Shown in pieces: positions 1-6,552 of a stretch of DNA of 13,295 bases; position 1 is the first letter of the stretch; every line of letters begins with the position of its first letter. Position numbers and translations under genes: made by a program. The DNA lies in the NCBI GenBank assembly GCA_900541175.1, contig UQIT01000045.1, positions 1 through 13,295 of the forward strand. The letters are read 5' to 3'. The notes under the pieces are model-generated. The model ran no database searches. It was given only the letters and a program-made list of their open reading frames with translations, and had not been told where the DNA came from. The DNA comes from an uncultured Collinsella sp. (GTDB taxonomy: Bacteria > Actinomycetota > Coriobacteriia > Coriobacteriales > Coriobacteriaceae).

Positions 1-1
1 G

Positions 2-361
2 CCGGTGTGCTGGGCGGCCCAAAAGCCGTGGCTGCCGCTGTCCGTGATGGCCGAGGCCGTGCAAAAGACGGTCGAGGACGCCGGCTTTAGCGTGGTGCGC
101 GAGTACGGCGGACACGGCATCGGTAAGGAGTTCCACGAGGACCCGTTTGTGGGCTTTACCACCGAGGCGCCCGATGTGGACACCATCATGGCCCCGGGCA
201 TGGTCTTTACCATCGAGCCCATGGTCAATGCCGGAGCGCCCGACATTAAGATCAGCAAGGGCGACGGCTGGTGTGTGCGCACCAAGGACGGTAGCGATTC
301 GGCCCAGTGCGAGGTACAGCTCGTGGTGACCGAGGACGGTTACGAGCTGCTCAGCTGGTAG
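2..361 (+). CDS. map: Methionine aminopeptidase, type I (3' part, 5' truncated by window edge)
   Basis: This is the C-terminal part of a metal-dependent methionine aminopeptidase (M24A), the cytosolic enzyme that removes the initiator Met from new proteins. The frame is open from base 2, so the true start lies outside the window; the GTG at base 5 is not taken as a start. Visible family signatures are the GHGIGKEFHEDP block, which supplies a substrate-binding His and a metal-ligand His, then GMVFTIEPMV with a metal-ligand Glu, then SAQCEVQLVVTEDGYELL with the last metal-ligand Glu just before the C terminus. The earlier metal ligands (two Asp and one His) would lie upstream of the window. The C terminus ends where this family normally ends, so only the 5' side is missing. 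A strong hairpin follows the stop codon at once. Confidence 0.93.
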   Translation, partial: PVCWAAQKPWLPLSVMAEAVQKTVEDAGFSVVREYGGHGIGKEFHEDPFVGFTTEAPDVDTIMAPGMVFTIEPMVNAGAPDIKISKGDGWCVRTKDGSDSAQCEVQLVVTEDGYELLSW

Positions 362-370
362 CTGTGGATG

Positions 371-415
371 CGCCGGATGCCGACGGGCACGCCCGTCTTG
401 CATCCGGCGTTTTAT
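371..415 (+). terminator. Rho-independent terminator after map
   Basis: A perfect stem CGCCGGATGC (371-380) pairs with GCATCCGGCG (400-409). Within it a second stem GACGGGC (382-388) pairs with GCCCGTC (391-397). A TTTTATTT tract follows immediately. It lies ten bases after the map stop codon. Confidence 0.88.
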
Positions 416-430
416 TTGAGCGTTTTGCCT

Positions 431-473
431 GATAAAGCCTGCCAAAAATGAACCTGTCCCTTTTTGGCAGGCT
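431..473 (+). repeat. Dispersed intergenic hairpin repeat, copy 1
   Basis: Starts GATAAAGCCTG and forms a perfect 12-bp stem, GCCTGCCAAAAA (437-448) with TTTTTGGCAGGC (461-472), around a loop containing AACCTGTCCC. The same element recurs at 1641-1682 and 6511-6552 and, reversed, near 10074-10112. This copy sits just before the ribosome-binding site of the dehydrogenase gene. Confidence 0.85.
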
Positions 474-491
474 GAACGGAGAGGACTGCTT

Positions 492-1427
492 GTGAACATC
501 CTGGTTTTGTTGCCCGTCAACGATCGTCACCGCGCGATCCTCGAGTCGAGCGCTCCGGGCGAGGACTTTATCTACACGAGCTCCGACGCCATCACGCGTG
601 AGCAGGTCGCCAACGCCGACGTGATCTTGGGCAACATTGACCCTGCCCTGCTTACCGCGTGCAAGCACCTCCAGCTGTTGCAATTGCAGACCGCCGGCTA
701 TGACGATTACTTGACCGCCGGCACCGTGCCAGCCGACGCCAAGCTTTCCTGCTCGGTGGGCGCCTACGGCCAAGCCGTGAGCGAGCACATGTTTGCCATG
801 GTCCTTTCCATGATGAAGCGCCTGCCCGACTATCACGACTTGCAGCGCGAGCATCGCTGGGAGGATTTAGGGCCGGTCACCTCGCTCAAAAACGCCAATG
901 TGCTGGTGCTGGGCGCGGGCGATATCGGCGGCCACTTCGCCACGCTCTGCCGCGACATGGGCGCGCACGTCCGCGGCATCAAGCGCCATCCACTCGTCTA
1001 CCCCATTGTGTTTGAGGACATGGACGGCATGGACGCCCTGTCCGAGCGCCTGGCCGAGGCCGACATCGTCGCATCCTTTATGCCCAGCACGCCCGAGACC
1101 CGCGGCCTGGCGAACGCCGAGTTCTTCGCCGCGATGAAACCGGGCGCCTTCTTTGCCAACGGCGGCCGCGGCGACCTTGTGGTCGCCGACGACTTGGTTG
1201 CCGCCTTGGAGTCGGGACATCTCGCCGGCGCCGCGGTCGACGTCACCGACCCCGAGCCCCTGCCCGCGACAAGCCCGCTGTGGGATGCGCCCAACATGCT
1301 CATCACACCGCACGTCTCTGGCTGGTTCCATCTAGCCGCCACCCTCAACAACGTCGTCGACATTGCCGCGGAGAATCTGCGTCACCTGCAGGCCAGCGAG
1401 ACGCTTCGCTGCTGGATCGAGCATTAG
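492..1427 (+). CDS. D-isomer-specific 2-hydroxyacid dehydrogenase family protein
   Basis: A 311-residue cytosolic NAD(P)-dependent oxidoreductase of the D-2-hydroxyacid dehydrogenase family, whose members interconvert 2-keto acids and D-2-hydroxy acids. The N-terminal substrate half (about 1-100) is followed by a Rossmann domain with the dinucleotide loop GAGDIG at 141-146. The catalytic triad is recognisable: Arg226 in NGGRGDLV, Glu255 in DPEPLP and His274 in TPHVSG. Length is normal for the family. The start is GTG, chosen because GGAGAGGA (478-485) lies six bases ahead of it and the protein begins properly with the first beta strand MNILVLL. It stands alone between a map terminator and its own terminator hairpin at 1499-1540. 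Substrate cannot be told from sequence; glyoxylate/hydroxypyruvate, phosphoglycerate or lactate-like acids are all possible, and the protein is too short for a SerA with a regulatory ACT domain. Confidence 0.9.
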   Translation: MNILVLLPVNDRHRAILESSAPGEDFIYTSSDAITREQVANADVILGNIDPALLTACKHLQLLQLQTAGYDDYLTAGTVPADAKLSCSVGAYGQAVSEHMFAMVLSMMKRLPDYHDLQREHRWEDLGPVTSLKNANVLVLGAGDIGGHFATLCRDMGAHVRGIKRHPLVYPIVFEDMDGMDALSERLAEADIVASFMPSTPETRGLANAEFFAAMKPGAFFANGGRGDLVVADDLVAALESGHLAGAAVDVTDPEPLPATSPLWDAPNMLITPHVSGWFHLAATLNNVVDIAAENLRHLQASETLRCWIEH

Positions 1428-1498
1428 GGTTCCGCCGGTCTTAACGAACGGCGGACCGGTCGACGCTGCGCGCCGCCCAGAGCGACAATTTGCCATTC

Positions 1499-1540
1499 AA
1501 AAGGTAAGGCATGACCAGAAGGTCTATGCCTTACCTTTTT
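1499..1540 (+). terminator. Strong terminator hairpin after the dehydrogenase gene
   Basis: AAAAGGTAAGGCAT (1499-1512) pairs perfectly with ATGCCTTACCTTTT (1526-1539), and GACC (1513-1516) pairs with GGTC (1521-1524) inside it, leaving a four-base loop and one bulged T. It ends in a T run and could work in both directions. An outer 9-bp inverted repeat, CCAGAGCGA (1477-1485) and TCGCTCTGG (1554-1562), brackets it. Confidence 0.88.
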
Positions 1541-1640
1541 CATGCCAACTTGTTCGCTCTGGACATCGCTCGCTGACGTTTGCTCAACCTGCGGTGTCAT
1601 AACAATTCTGTCCAGCTGTTGGCATTGCGGCATTTTCCCA

Positions 1641-1682
1641 GATAAAACCTGCCAAAGTGAACCTGTCCCTTTTTGACAGATT
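1641..1682 (+). repeat. Dispersed intergenic hairpin repeat, copy 2 (degenerate arm)
   Basis: Begins GATAAAACCTGCC and contains AACCTGTCCCTTTTTG like the other copies. The right arm reads TTTTGACAG instead of TTTTGGCAG, so the stem has one mismatch. It ends directly at the stop codon of the minus-strand aminopeptidase gene. Read from that gene it gives a hairpin followed by TTTTATC, so it probably acts as the terminator. Confidence 0.8.
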
Positions 1683-3068
1683 TTAGAGTTCCACGCTTTC
1701 GGCGCCGTTGATAGTTAGGTCGCGCTCGTAGAAGGCGGTGAGGGCGCGGATGGCGTACATTACGTCGCGTACGCCGCCGGTCTCGTAGCTTGAGTGCATG
1801 GCCAGCTGCGGCAGGCCCACGTCCACGGCATGCATGCTCGCCTGCATATTGGACAGGTTGCCGAGGGTGGAACCGCCCGCCATATCGCTCTTATTGGCGA
1901 AGGCCTGCGTGGGCACGTCGGCGTCATCGCAAATAGCCTGGAACACTGCACGGCTAAAGGCATCGGTGCAGTAGTGCTGGTTGGCGGCTTCCTTGATGAC
2001 GATGCCGCCGTTGAGCACAACCTGGTTGCGCGCATCGCACTTCTCGGCGTGGTTGGGGTGCACGGCATGCGCGTTGTCACAGCTCACGAGCATCGATGCG
2101 GCAAGGGCGCGATGATACGACTCGTCGTCAAAGCCCAGCGAGCCGTTAATGCGGCGCAGCGCGTCGGCCAAGAACGTCGACATGGCGCCCTGCTTGGTCT
2201 CGGAGCCAACCTCCTCGTTATCAAAGCAGCAGAAGACCGAGATATCGCGCGCGTTCTCAGCACCCAAAAATGCCTGCAGCGAGGTATAGGCGCAGGCCAG
2301 GTCGTCGAGCTTGGGCGTCGAGATAAACTCGTCGGCCCAGCCCCAAATGCGCGCATCCTGACGATTGACCAGGAACAGATCGCGACCCAGAATCTGCTCG
2401 GGCTCAACGTCCAACTCGTCGGCGATCAGAGCATCAAAGTCGCCCTGCTTAAGATCACCGGCGCTGATGAGCGGGCACAGGTCGACGGCGCGGTTGGGCG
2501 CAAAGCCCTCGTTAACGCCACGGTTCATATGGATGGCAAGGCTCGGAATAATGGCAACCTCGCGCTCGGTGGCAAGCAGGCGGCTCTCAATACGCTCGCC
2601 TTCGCGCACCAGTACGCGGCCCGCGAGCGCCAGCGGGCGGTCGAACCAGGTGTAGTCGATCGTGCCGCCGTATGCCTCGGTGTTCAGGCGCAGCGTCTCG
2701 CCCGCGCCGTCAAGCTCGGGCACAGGCTTGACCTTAAACGTCGGCGAGTCACTGTGCGACGCCGTCAGCTGAAAATGGTAGTCGCCGGCAACGCCGTCCT
2801 CGCCCCACGTCGCGGCCAGGTCCTCGCCCACCTTAAAGGCAACAACGCTCGAGGTGTTGCGCTGCGTGTAATAACGCCCGCCCGGCTCGATGTCCCACGC
2901 CGCATTCTCGGGCAGGTAGGCAAAGCCCGCCTCGTCGAGCTCGGCCATGATGGTCGCCGCCGTATGGAACATGCTGGGGCACGCCTCGATAAAGTCGATA
3001 AGGTCGTTGGCGGCCTCGATATCGTCGGCCGTCACATGCGCGCGCTCGGGCGTTTCCTGATCCGTCAT
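1683..3068 (-). CDS. M18 family aminopeptidase
   Basis: A 461-residue metallo-aminopeptidase of family M18 (aspartyl aminopeptidase / yeast aminopeptidase I type), which removes N-terminal, often acidic, residues from peptides in the cytosol, usually as a large tetrahedral complex. All catalytic positions are recognisable: His105 in TASHSDSP, the bridging Asp255 in PKLDDLACAY, the Glu285-Glu286 pair in CFDNEEVGSE, Asp331 in SCDNAHAVHPNH and His425 in AMHSSYETGG. MAGGSTLGN (about 396-404) is a further family block. The start is the ATG at 3068, preceded by an AAGGGGAG ribosome site. The reading frame stays open to 3179, but that extension (37 residues) has no family similarity and would run into the divergent promoter region, so it is rejected. 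The gene is convergent with the dehydrogenase gene and divergent from the amide hydrolase gene. Confidence 0.93.
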   Translation of the reverse strand: MTDQETPERAHVTADDIEAANDLIDFIEACPSMFHTAATIMAELDEAGFAYLPENAAWDIEPGGRYYTQRNTSSVVAFKVGEDLAATWGEDGVAGDYHFQLTASHSDSPTFKVKPVPELDGAGETLRLNTEAYGGTIDYTWFDRPLALAGRVLVREGERIESRLLATEREVAIIPSLAIHMNRGVNEGFAPNRAVDLCPLISAGDLKQGDFDALIADELDVEPEQILGRDLFLVNRQDARIWGWADEFISTPKLDDLACAYTSLQAFLGAENARDISVFCCFDNEEVGSETKQGAMSTFLADALRRINGSLGFDDESYHRALAASMLVSCDNAHAVHPNHAEKCDARNQVVLNGGIVIKEAANQHYCTDAFSRAVFQAICDDADVPTQAFANKSDMAGGSTLGNLSNMQASMHAVDVGLPQLAMHSSYETGGVRDVMYAIRALTAFYERDLTINGAESVEL

Positions 3069-3229
3069 GCTCTCCCCTTTCGCTGGGTTGATGGTTCCCT
3101 CCAGCATACCCCGCCACGCCAGCGCCGCGCTCTTCATTCCATGTTTAATCCCGCGCCGCTCACCAAGTTGAGCCATCATGCCCGCACTCCTTTTGCGACA
3201 ATTACGCTAACAGGACGAGAGGAGCCGTC

Positions 3230-4315
3230 ATGAAGCCACGTAGCATTGCCATCGCCTGCGGTGTCGCGGGAGTCGCCGTCGGCCTTGCCGCTGCCACCGG
3301 TATCGTTTATCACAAGCAAATCAAGTCCGCCGCGTCGCTCAAACGCCTGACCGGCTACGCGGATGGCTATGACCTGTACGCAATCGACATCGCCTACGAC
3401 TACGATCTTGATCGCATCATCGCCGCTGGCGTGCGCGACGACCAGGCCTACATCGATGCCGTGGTGGCGCAGGTGCTGCCCGGTGTGCCGGTACATGTCC
3501 AGGCGCCCCAGTTTGCCTGCAGCGCTTTTGTCGCCGTAGATGCCGAAGGCCGCGTGCGCACCGGTCGCAATTACGACTTTAAAGACGACACCTCGGCGCT
3601 GCTGGTGCGCAATCACCCACGCGGCGGCTATGCCTCCATCGGCTTTGCCGCCCTCAATAACCTGGGCGCCAACACTCCGCTTGACTCCGTCACCGGACGC
3701 GCCGCGGCGTTGATGGGCCCGTTTGCCCAGCTCGACGGTGTTAACGAATGCGGCGTGTCCATTGCCGTACTCACCCTGGATTCCCAGCCCTGTGACCAGG
3801 ACACGCAACGCCCCGTCATCAATACCTCGCTCGCCATCCGCCTGGTGCTCGACCGTGCCGCCACCACGCAAGAAGCTGTCGACCTGCTTTCCGCCTACGA
3901 CATGCACGCCATGGCAGGACGCGATTACCACTTCTTTATCAACGACGCCGCCGGTGACGCGCGCGTAGTAGAGTGGGATCCGCGCGATCCGGACCGCGCT
4001 TTCAAAGCGACCCCTGTTCGCCAGGTTACGAACTTCTACGCCTGCTATGGCAACGAAGTGCTGCTCAACCAAAAGAATGGCGAGCTGGGGCATGGTAAAG
4101 AGCGCGCCGTCGCAATCGCCGATGTCCTCGACGCCCATGTCGGTGCCCAGGACGAGGCAGTCGCTTGGAAGGCCCTACGCGCCGCGGCGCAAGAACCCAA
4201 TCCAGAAGACATCACCAGCAACACGCAGTGGTCAGTCGTCTTTGACAACACCGAGCCCGCTGCCGCCATCACGCTGCGCCGCCACTGGGGCGACATCGAT
4301 GCCTTCGCGCTGTAA
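3230..4315 (+). CDS. Membrane-anchored linear amide C-N hydrolase (choloylglycine hydrolase / NAAA-like Ntn hydrolase)
   Basis: A 361-residue N-terminal-nucleophile amidase. Residues 5-27 form one hydrophobic segment (signal anchor; no lipobox), so the enzyme probably faces outwards. The predicted nucleophile is Cys97 in FACSAF, which would have to be exposed by cleavage after Ala96. The rest of the active site follows in the usual order for this fold: Arg113 and Asp116 in GRNYDF, Asn172 in DGVNECG, Asn268 in VTNFY and Arg292 in GKERA. Length and layout match gut-bacterial proteins annotated 'linear amide C-N hydrolase' that carry an N-terminal transmembrane helix. Start ATG at 3230 follows GAGAGGAG (3217-3224). 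The substrate could be conjugated bile acids, N-acyl amides or penicillin-V-like amides; the GRNYDF block with the long propeptide looks at least as close to acid ceramidase/NAAA relatives as to classical bile salt hydrolases. I therefore do not call it bsh. Confidence 0.85.
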   Translation: MKPRSIAIACGVAGVAVGLAAATGIVYHKQIKSAASLKRLTGYADGYDLYAIDIAYDYDLDRIIAAGVRDDQAYIDAVVAQVLPGVPVHVQAPQFACSAFVAVDAEGRVRTGRNYDFKDDTSALLVRNHPRGGYASIGFAALNNLGANTPLDSVTGRAAALMGPFAQLDGVNECGVSIAVLTLDSQPCDQDTQRPVINTSLAIRLVLDRAATTQEAVDLLSAYDMHAMAGRDYHFFINDAAGDARVVEWDPRDPDRAFKATPVRQVTNFYACYGNEVLLNQKNGELGHGKERAVAIADVLDAHVGAQDEAVAWKALRAAAQEPNPEDITSNTQWSVVFDNTEPAAAITLRRHWGDIDAFAL

Positions 4316-4384
4316 GGAGCTGGCACCGTCGTCCTTACGCTGGCCTGACGTTGCTTACATTTCTATACGCTTGAGCTAACACGT

Positions 4385-4416
4385 TTTACCCCCGCATCAA
4401 CAGTGTGCGGGGGTAA
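4385..4416. terminator. Hairpin between amide hydrolase and phosphofructokinase genes
   Basis: TTTACCCCCGCA (4385-4396) pairs perfectly with TGCGGGGGTAAA (4405-4416) around an eight-base loop. There is no clear T run after it on the plus strand, so it may be a weak terminator or a leader hairpin of the next gene, whose start lies 40 bases further on. Confidence 0.55.
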
Positions 4417-4455
4417 ACTTATGCGCATGTTATAACTTGCCCGGAAGGATTCACC

Positions 4456-5535
4456 ATGCTTAGGATCGGTCTTCTTACTAGTGGCGGCGACTGCCAGGCG
4501 CTCAACGCCACCATGCGCGGCATCGTCAAAACGCTTATGACCAATAGCGAAGAACCTATCGAGATCTACGGTTTTGAGGACGGCTACCAGGGCCTTATCT
4601 ACAGCAGGTTCCGCGTCATGACGCCCGCCGATTTTAGCGGTATCCTCACCCGCGGCGGCACCATCCTGGGCACGAGCCGCACACCGTTCAAGCGTCTGGA
4701 TACCCCCGAGGCCGATGGTGTCGAGAAGGTGCCGGCGATGGTCCACACCTATCATAAGCTGCAGCTCGACTGTCTGTTTATGCTGGGCGGTAACGGCTCC
4801 ACCAAGACCGCCAACCGCCTGCGCGAAGAGGGCCTCAACGTTATCGCCCTGCCCAAGACCATCGATAACGACACCTGGGGCACCGAGCTGACGTTTGGCT
4901 TTACGAGCGCCATCGACGTCGCCACCAAGTGCATCGACGACATCCACACCACTGCCTCGAGTCACGGCCGCGTGTTCGTTATCGAGATCATGGGCCACAA
5001 GGTCGGCTGGATTCCGCTGTACGCCGGCGTCGCGGGCGGCGCGGACGTCATCCTGATTCCCGAGATCCCCTACGACATGGACAACGTCATCAAGACCATC
5101 GAACATCGCATGGAGACCGGCAGCCGCTTTACCATCGTGGCCGTCGCCGAGGGCGCTATCTCCAAGGAGGACGCGGCTCTGTCCAAGAAAGAGTACAAGA
5201 AGAAGCTCGCCGAGCGCACGAGCCCGTCGATTGTCTACGACATCGCCAAGGAGATTGAGACCAAGACCGGTCGCGAGACCCGCGTCGCCATCCCCGGCCA
5301 CACGCAGCGCGGCGGCCAGCCCGACGCCCAGGACCGCATCTTTGCGACCCAGTGCGGCGTCGAGGCGGCACTCGGCTGCCTACGCGGCGAGTTTGGCTAC
5401 ATGATTGCTCTGCGCGACGGCAAGATGTGCCACATGCCGCTCGAGGATGTCGCCGGCAAGCTCAAGTATGTCGACCCCCAGAGCGATCTGGTGCGTGAGG
5501 CCAAGGCGTTGGGCATCAGCTTCGGCGACGAATAG
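4456..5535 (+). CDS. 6-phosphofructokinase, 'PKTIDND' (mixed/group III) type
   Basis: A 359-residue phosphofructokinase that makes fructose-1,6-bisphosphate from fructose-6-phosphate in glycolysis. Family blocks in order are LLTSGGDCQALNA (7-19), GGNGSTKTA (111-119), PKTIDND (133-139) with catalytic Asp137, MGHKVGWIP (179-187), AEGA (231-234) and PGHTQRGGQPDAQDR (280-294). The positions that decide the phosphoryl donor are mixed: Gly114 matches the ATP-type Gly104 of E. coli PfkA, Lys134 matches the Lys124 of PPi enzymes, and Asn113 replaces the Mg-binding Asp103. This pattern is typical of actinobacterial and clostridial 'mixed-substrate' enzymes, so ATP or PPi use cannot be settled here. 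Start ATG follows GGAAGGA (4443-4449). TATAAC (4431-4436) could be a -10 box but lacks a good -35. The 3' end is part of a large palindrome. Confidence 0.92.
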   Translation: MLRIGLLTSGGDCQALNATMRGIVKTLMTNSEEPIEIYGFEDGYQGLIYSRFRVMTPADFSGILTRGGTILGTSRTPFKRLDTPEADGVEKVPAMVHTYHKLQLDCLFMLGGNGSTKTANRLREEGLNVIALPKTIDNDTWGTELTFGFTSAIDVATKCIDDIHTTASSHGRVFVIEIMGHKVGWIPLYAGVAGGADVILIPEIPYDMDNVIKTIEHRMETGSRFTIVAVAEGAISKEDAALSKKEYKKKLAERTSPSIVYDIAKEIETKTGRETRVAIPGHTQRGGQPDAQDRIFATQCGVEAALGCLRGEFGYMIALRDGKMCHMPLEDVAGKLKYVDPQSDLVREAKALGISFGDE

Positions 5536-5686
5536 CCTCGGCCGAAATCCATCCCATCGGGCCCTCCGACCCCGCCCGACGTATTTCGATATGGCTCCTC
5601 CCTTGACTCCGTCAAAGGTCGCCAATCGAAATCGTCGGGCGGGGGCGGAGGGCCCTTCGTTTACACACTCGCCGAGGCTATTCGTC
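5527..5686. repeat. Nested 160-bp palindrome at the 3' end of the phosphofructokinase gene
   Basis: The outer arms are a perfect 16-bp inverted repeat, GACGAATAGCCTCGGC (5527-5542) and GCCGAGGCTATTCGTC (5671-5686). The left arm contains the last codons and stop codon of the kinase gene. Inner arms of about 31 bp (5559-5590 and 5625-5655) match with one mismatch and one bulged base. TGGC/GCCA (5592-5595, 5621-5624) and TTGAC/GTCAA close the tip. The mRNA 3' end would fold into one long rod. It may serve as terminator or RNA-stabilising structure, although only a short T-rich stretch follows. Confidence 0.85.
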
Positions 5687-5716
5687 TTCTTGCTGCGGGT
5701 GCCTGGCCTGAAATTC

Positions 5717-5783
5717 AGTTGCGGTGAAATAGTTCCTGCTTAGCCCGCAAATGGCTGAATCTAGGAACTATTCCACCGCAACT
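5717..5783. repeat. 67-bp palindrome with 21-bp arms
   Basis: Arms 5717-5737 and 5763-5783 are inverted copies that differ at one position, which could still form a G-U pair in RNA. The loop contains a further AGCC/GGCT pair (5742-5745, 5753-5756). There is no T run beside it, so it does not look like a standard terminator. It is separate in sequence from the palindromes on either side. Confidence 0.8.
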
Positions 5784-5831
5784 TACGTATGATCGGAGCG
5801 GCTACAGCACAAGCATCGGCGTTCGTTTGAT

Positions 5832-6003
5832 GGTCCGCCACGAAATGGGGCCATCTACTACGTTTAACTCGATGGGGCCAACCATGACCGCCTTTTCGAA
5901 AATCGACAGGCCTTCTACCTGCGGTTTTGTTTTTTGTTTTCCCGGCATGGTTGAGGGTATCCAATTAAACATAGTAGATAGGCCCATTTTGTGGCATACG
6001 ACC
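5832..6003. repeat. Long imperfect palindrome (about 170 bp), possible ncRNA or palindromic MITE remnant
   Basis: Left arm 5832-5886 and right arm 5946-6003 are inverted copies. The best 31-base block (GCCACGAAATGG at 5837 onward, against its partner ending GTGGC near 5995) has four differences, and CAACCATG (near 5879-5886) mirrors CATGGTTG (5946-5953). The spacer holds a short CAGG/CCTG hairpin and a TTTTGTTTTTTGTTTT tract (5925-5940). Base composition is clearly more AT-rich than in the flanking genes. The element could be a folded small RNA with an internal terminator-like T tract, or a decayed palindromic mobile element. Confidence 0.7.
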
Positions 6004-6113
6004 CATTCAAGCCCTATCTCGAAGGCTAAAGAGAGCCTCTCATCCACGCCTGAGAGCGAAAAGCAAATAGAATAAAAGGCAAATGAAAAGCCCGTTTGAC
6101 GAGCGGAGGACAT

Positions 6114-6434
6114 ATGCGCGACGTAGCCGAAAGCGACTGGAAGCTGTTTAAGAAAACGCTTCCTCAATGGCAAGAACGTTATATGGAAAAGCTCATCGGC
6201 CAGTACGTTGAGATACTGAATGGCGACAGCGAAGCGTCCAGTAGATTTTGGGCACTAGAAGAGAGCCTCAATAGAGACAAGCTGTCCTCAGGCGTAATTG
6301 CAAACGACATTCGCCGCAGCACAATGCACCGCGAGATAGCCAATTTGCTTATCGACAGCGTGATCACCCTTGACGACCTTGACGGTTTTACCGAGGACAT
6401 TAAGAGCTATGCGCAACACTGGATTGGCCAGTAA
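6114..6434 (+). CDS. Small conserved-looking protein of unknown function
   Basis: A 106-residue soluble, mostly helical and acidic protein with no signal peptide or membrane segment. I cannot assign a function. It begins with a repeated aromatic and charged pattern (DWKLFKKTLPQWQERYMEKL), has SRFWALEESLNRDK in the middle and ends TLDDLDGFTEDIK. This layout recalls a family of short proteins common in gut Firmicutes and Coriobacteria that databases list as hypothetical or, without good reason, as 'multidrug transporter'; that is recollection, not a search. The ATG at 6114 is chosen because GGAGGA (6105-6110) sits just ahead; a TTG 18 bases upstream is unlikely since it would bury that site. 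Base composition is visibly less GC-rich than its neighbours. It stands alone between the palindrome region and a convergent ABC transporter operon. Confidence 0.75.
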   Translation: MRDVAESDWKLFKKTLPQWQERYMEKLIGQYVEILNGDSEASSRFWALEESLNRDKLSSGVIANDIRRSTMHREIANLLIDSVITLDDLDGFTEDIKSYAQHWIGQ

Positions 6435-6467
6435 GAGCACCGAACGACAAACATCCCCAGCAAAACG

Positions 6468-6509
6468 GGGCAAACGCCGGGCCACCTATAGGCTGCCCGG
6501 CGTTTGCCC
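6468..6509. terminator. Hairpin downstream of the small ORF, between convergent genes
   Basis: GGGCAAACGCCGGG (6468-6481) pairs perfectly over 14 bp with CCCGGCGTTTGCCC (6496-6509). It lies 33 bases after the small gene and directly beside repeat copy 3. On the minus strand a GTTTT follows it; on the plus strand there is no T run. Confidence 0.65.
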
Positions 6510-6510
6510 A

Positions 6511-6552
6511 GATAAAACCTGCCAAAATAAACCTGTCCCTTTTTGGCAGGCT
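6511..6552 (+). repeat. Dispersed intergenic hairpin repeat, copy 3
   Basis: Begins GATAAAACCTGCC and has a perfect stem CCTGCCAAAA (6518-6527) with TTTTGGCAGG (6541-6550). Its last bases overlap the stop codon of the minus-strand permease gene (6551-6553). Read from that gene, it is a hairpin followed by TTTTATC, i.e. a likely terminator. Confidence 0.85.

Larger units (their letters stand above)
5536..6113. other. Gene-poor palindrome region between pfk and the small ORF
   Basis: No open frame in these 578 bases has a plausible ribosome site and protein-like composition. The frames that stay open at 5827-6075 (+) and 5802-6173 (-) are mirror translations of the same palindrome and are rejected. 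The stretch holds three separate inverted-repeat structures (ending at 5686, 5783 and 6003), a T-rich tract (5925-5940) and a short hairpin CTCTCA/TGAGAG (6037-6042, 6051-6056). TAGAAT (6068-6073) could be a -10 box for the downstream gene but has no matching -35. Confidence 0.75.

Noticed and set aside
3069..3179. N-terminal extension of the M18 aminopeptidase
   Set aside because: The extra 37 residues are unlike the family, and the good ribosome site and family-like start are at 3068.
1794..3233. Long plus-strand open frame (479 codons) opposite the M18 aminopeptidase gene
   Set aside because: It is antisense to a gene with all catalytic motifs intact; its translation is rich in Arg, Gly and Val with no family motif, as expected of a GC-rich shadow frame.
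3176..4138. Minus-strand open frame (320 codons) opposite the amide hydrolase gene
   Set aside because: Antisense shadow of a well-supported gene, with no recognisable domain.
4363..5301. Minus-strand open frame (312 codons) opposite the phosphofructokinase gene
   Set aside because: Antisense shadow; the sense frame carries every family block.
5527..6003. Retron or diversity-generating element suggested by the cluster of inverted repeats
   Set aside because: No reverse transcriptase gene is present in the window, and the three palindromes differ in sequence.
5802..6173. Open frames on both strands across 5802-6173
   Set aside because: The two translations mirror each other because the DNA is a long palindrome. 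Neither has a convincing ribosome site, and symmetry explains both.
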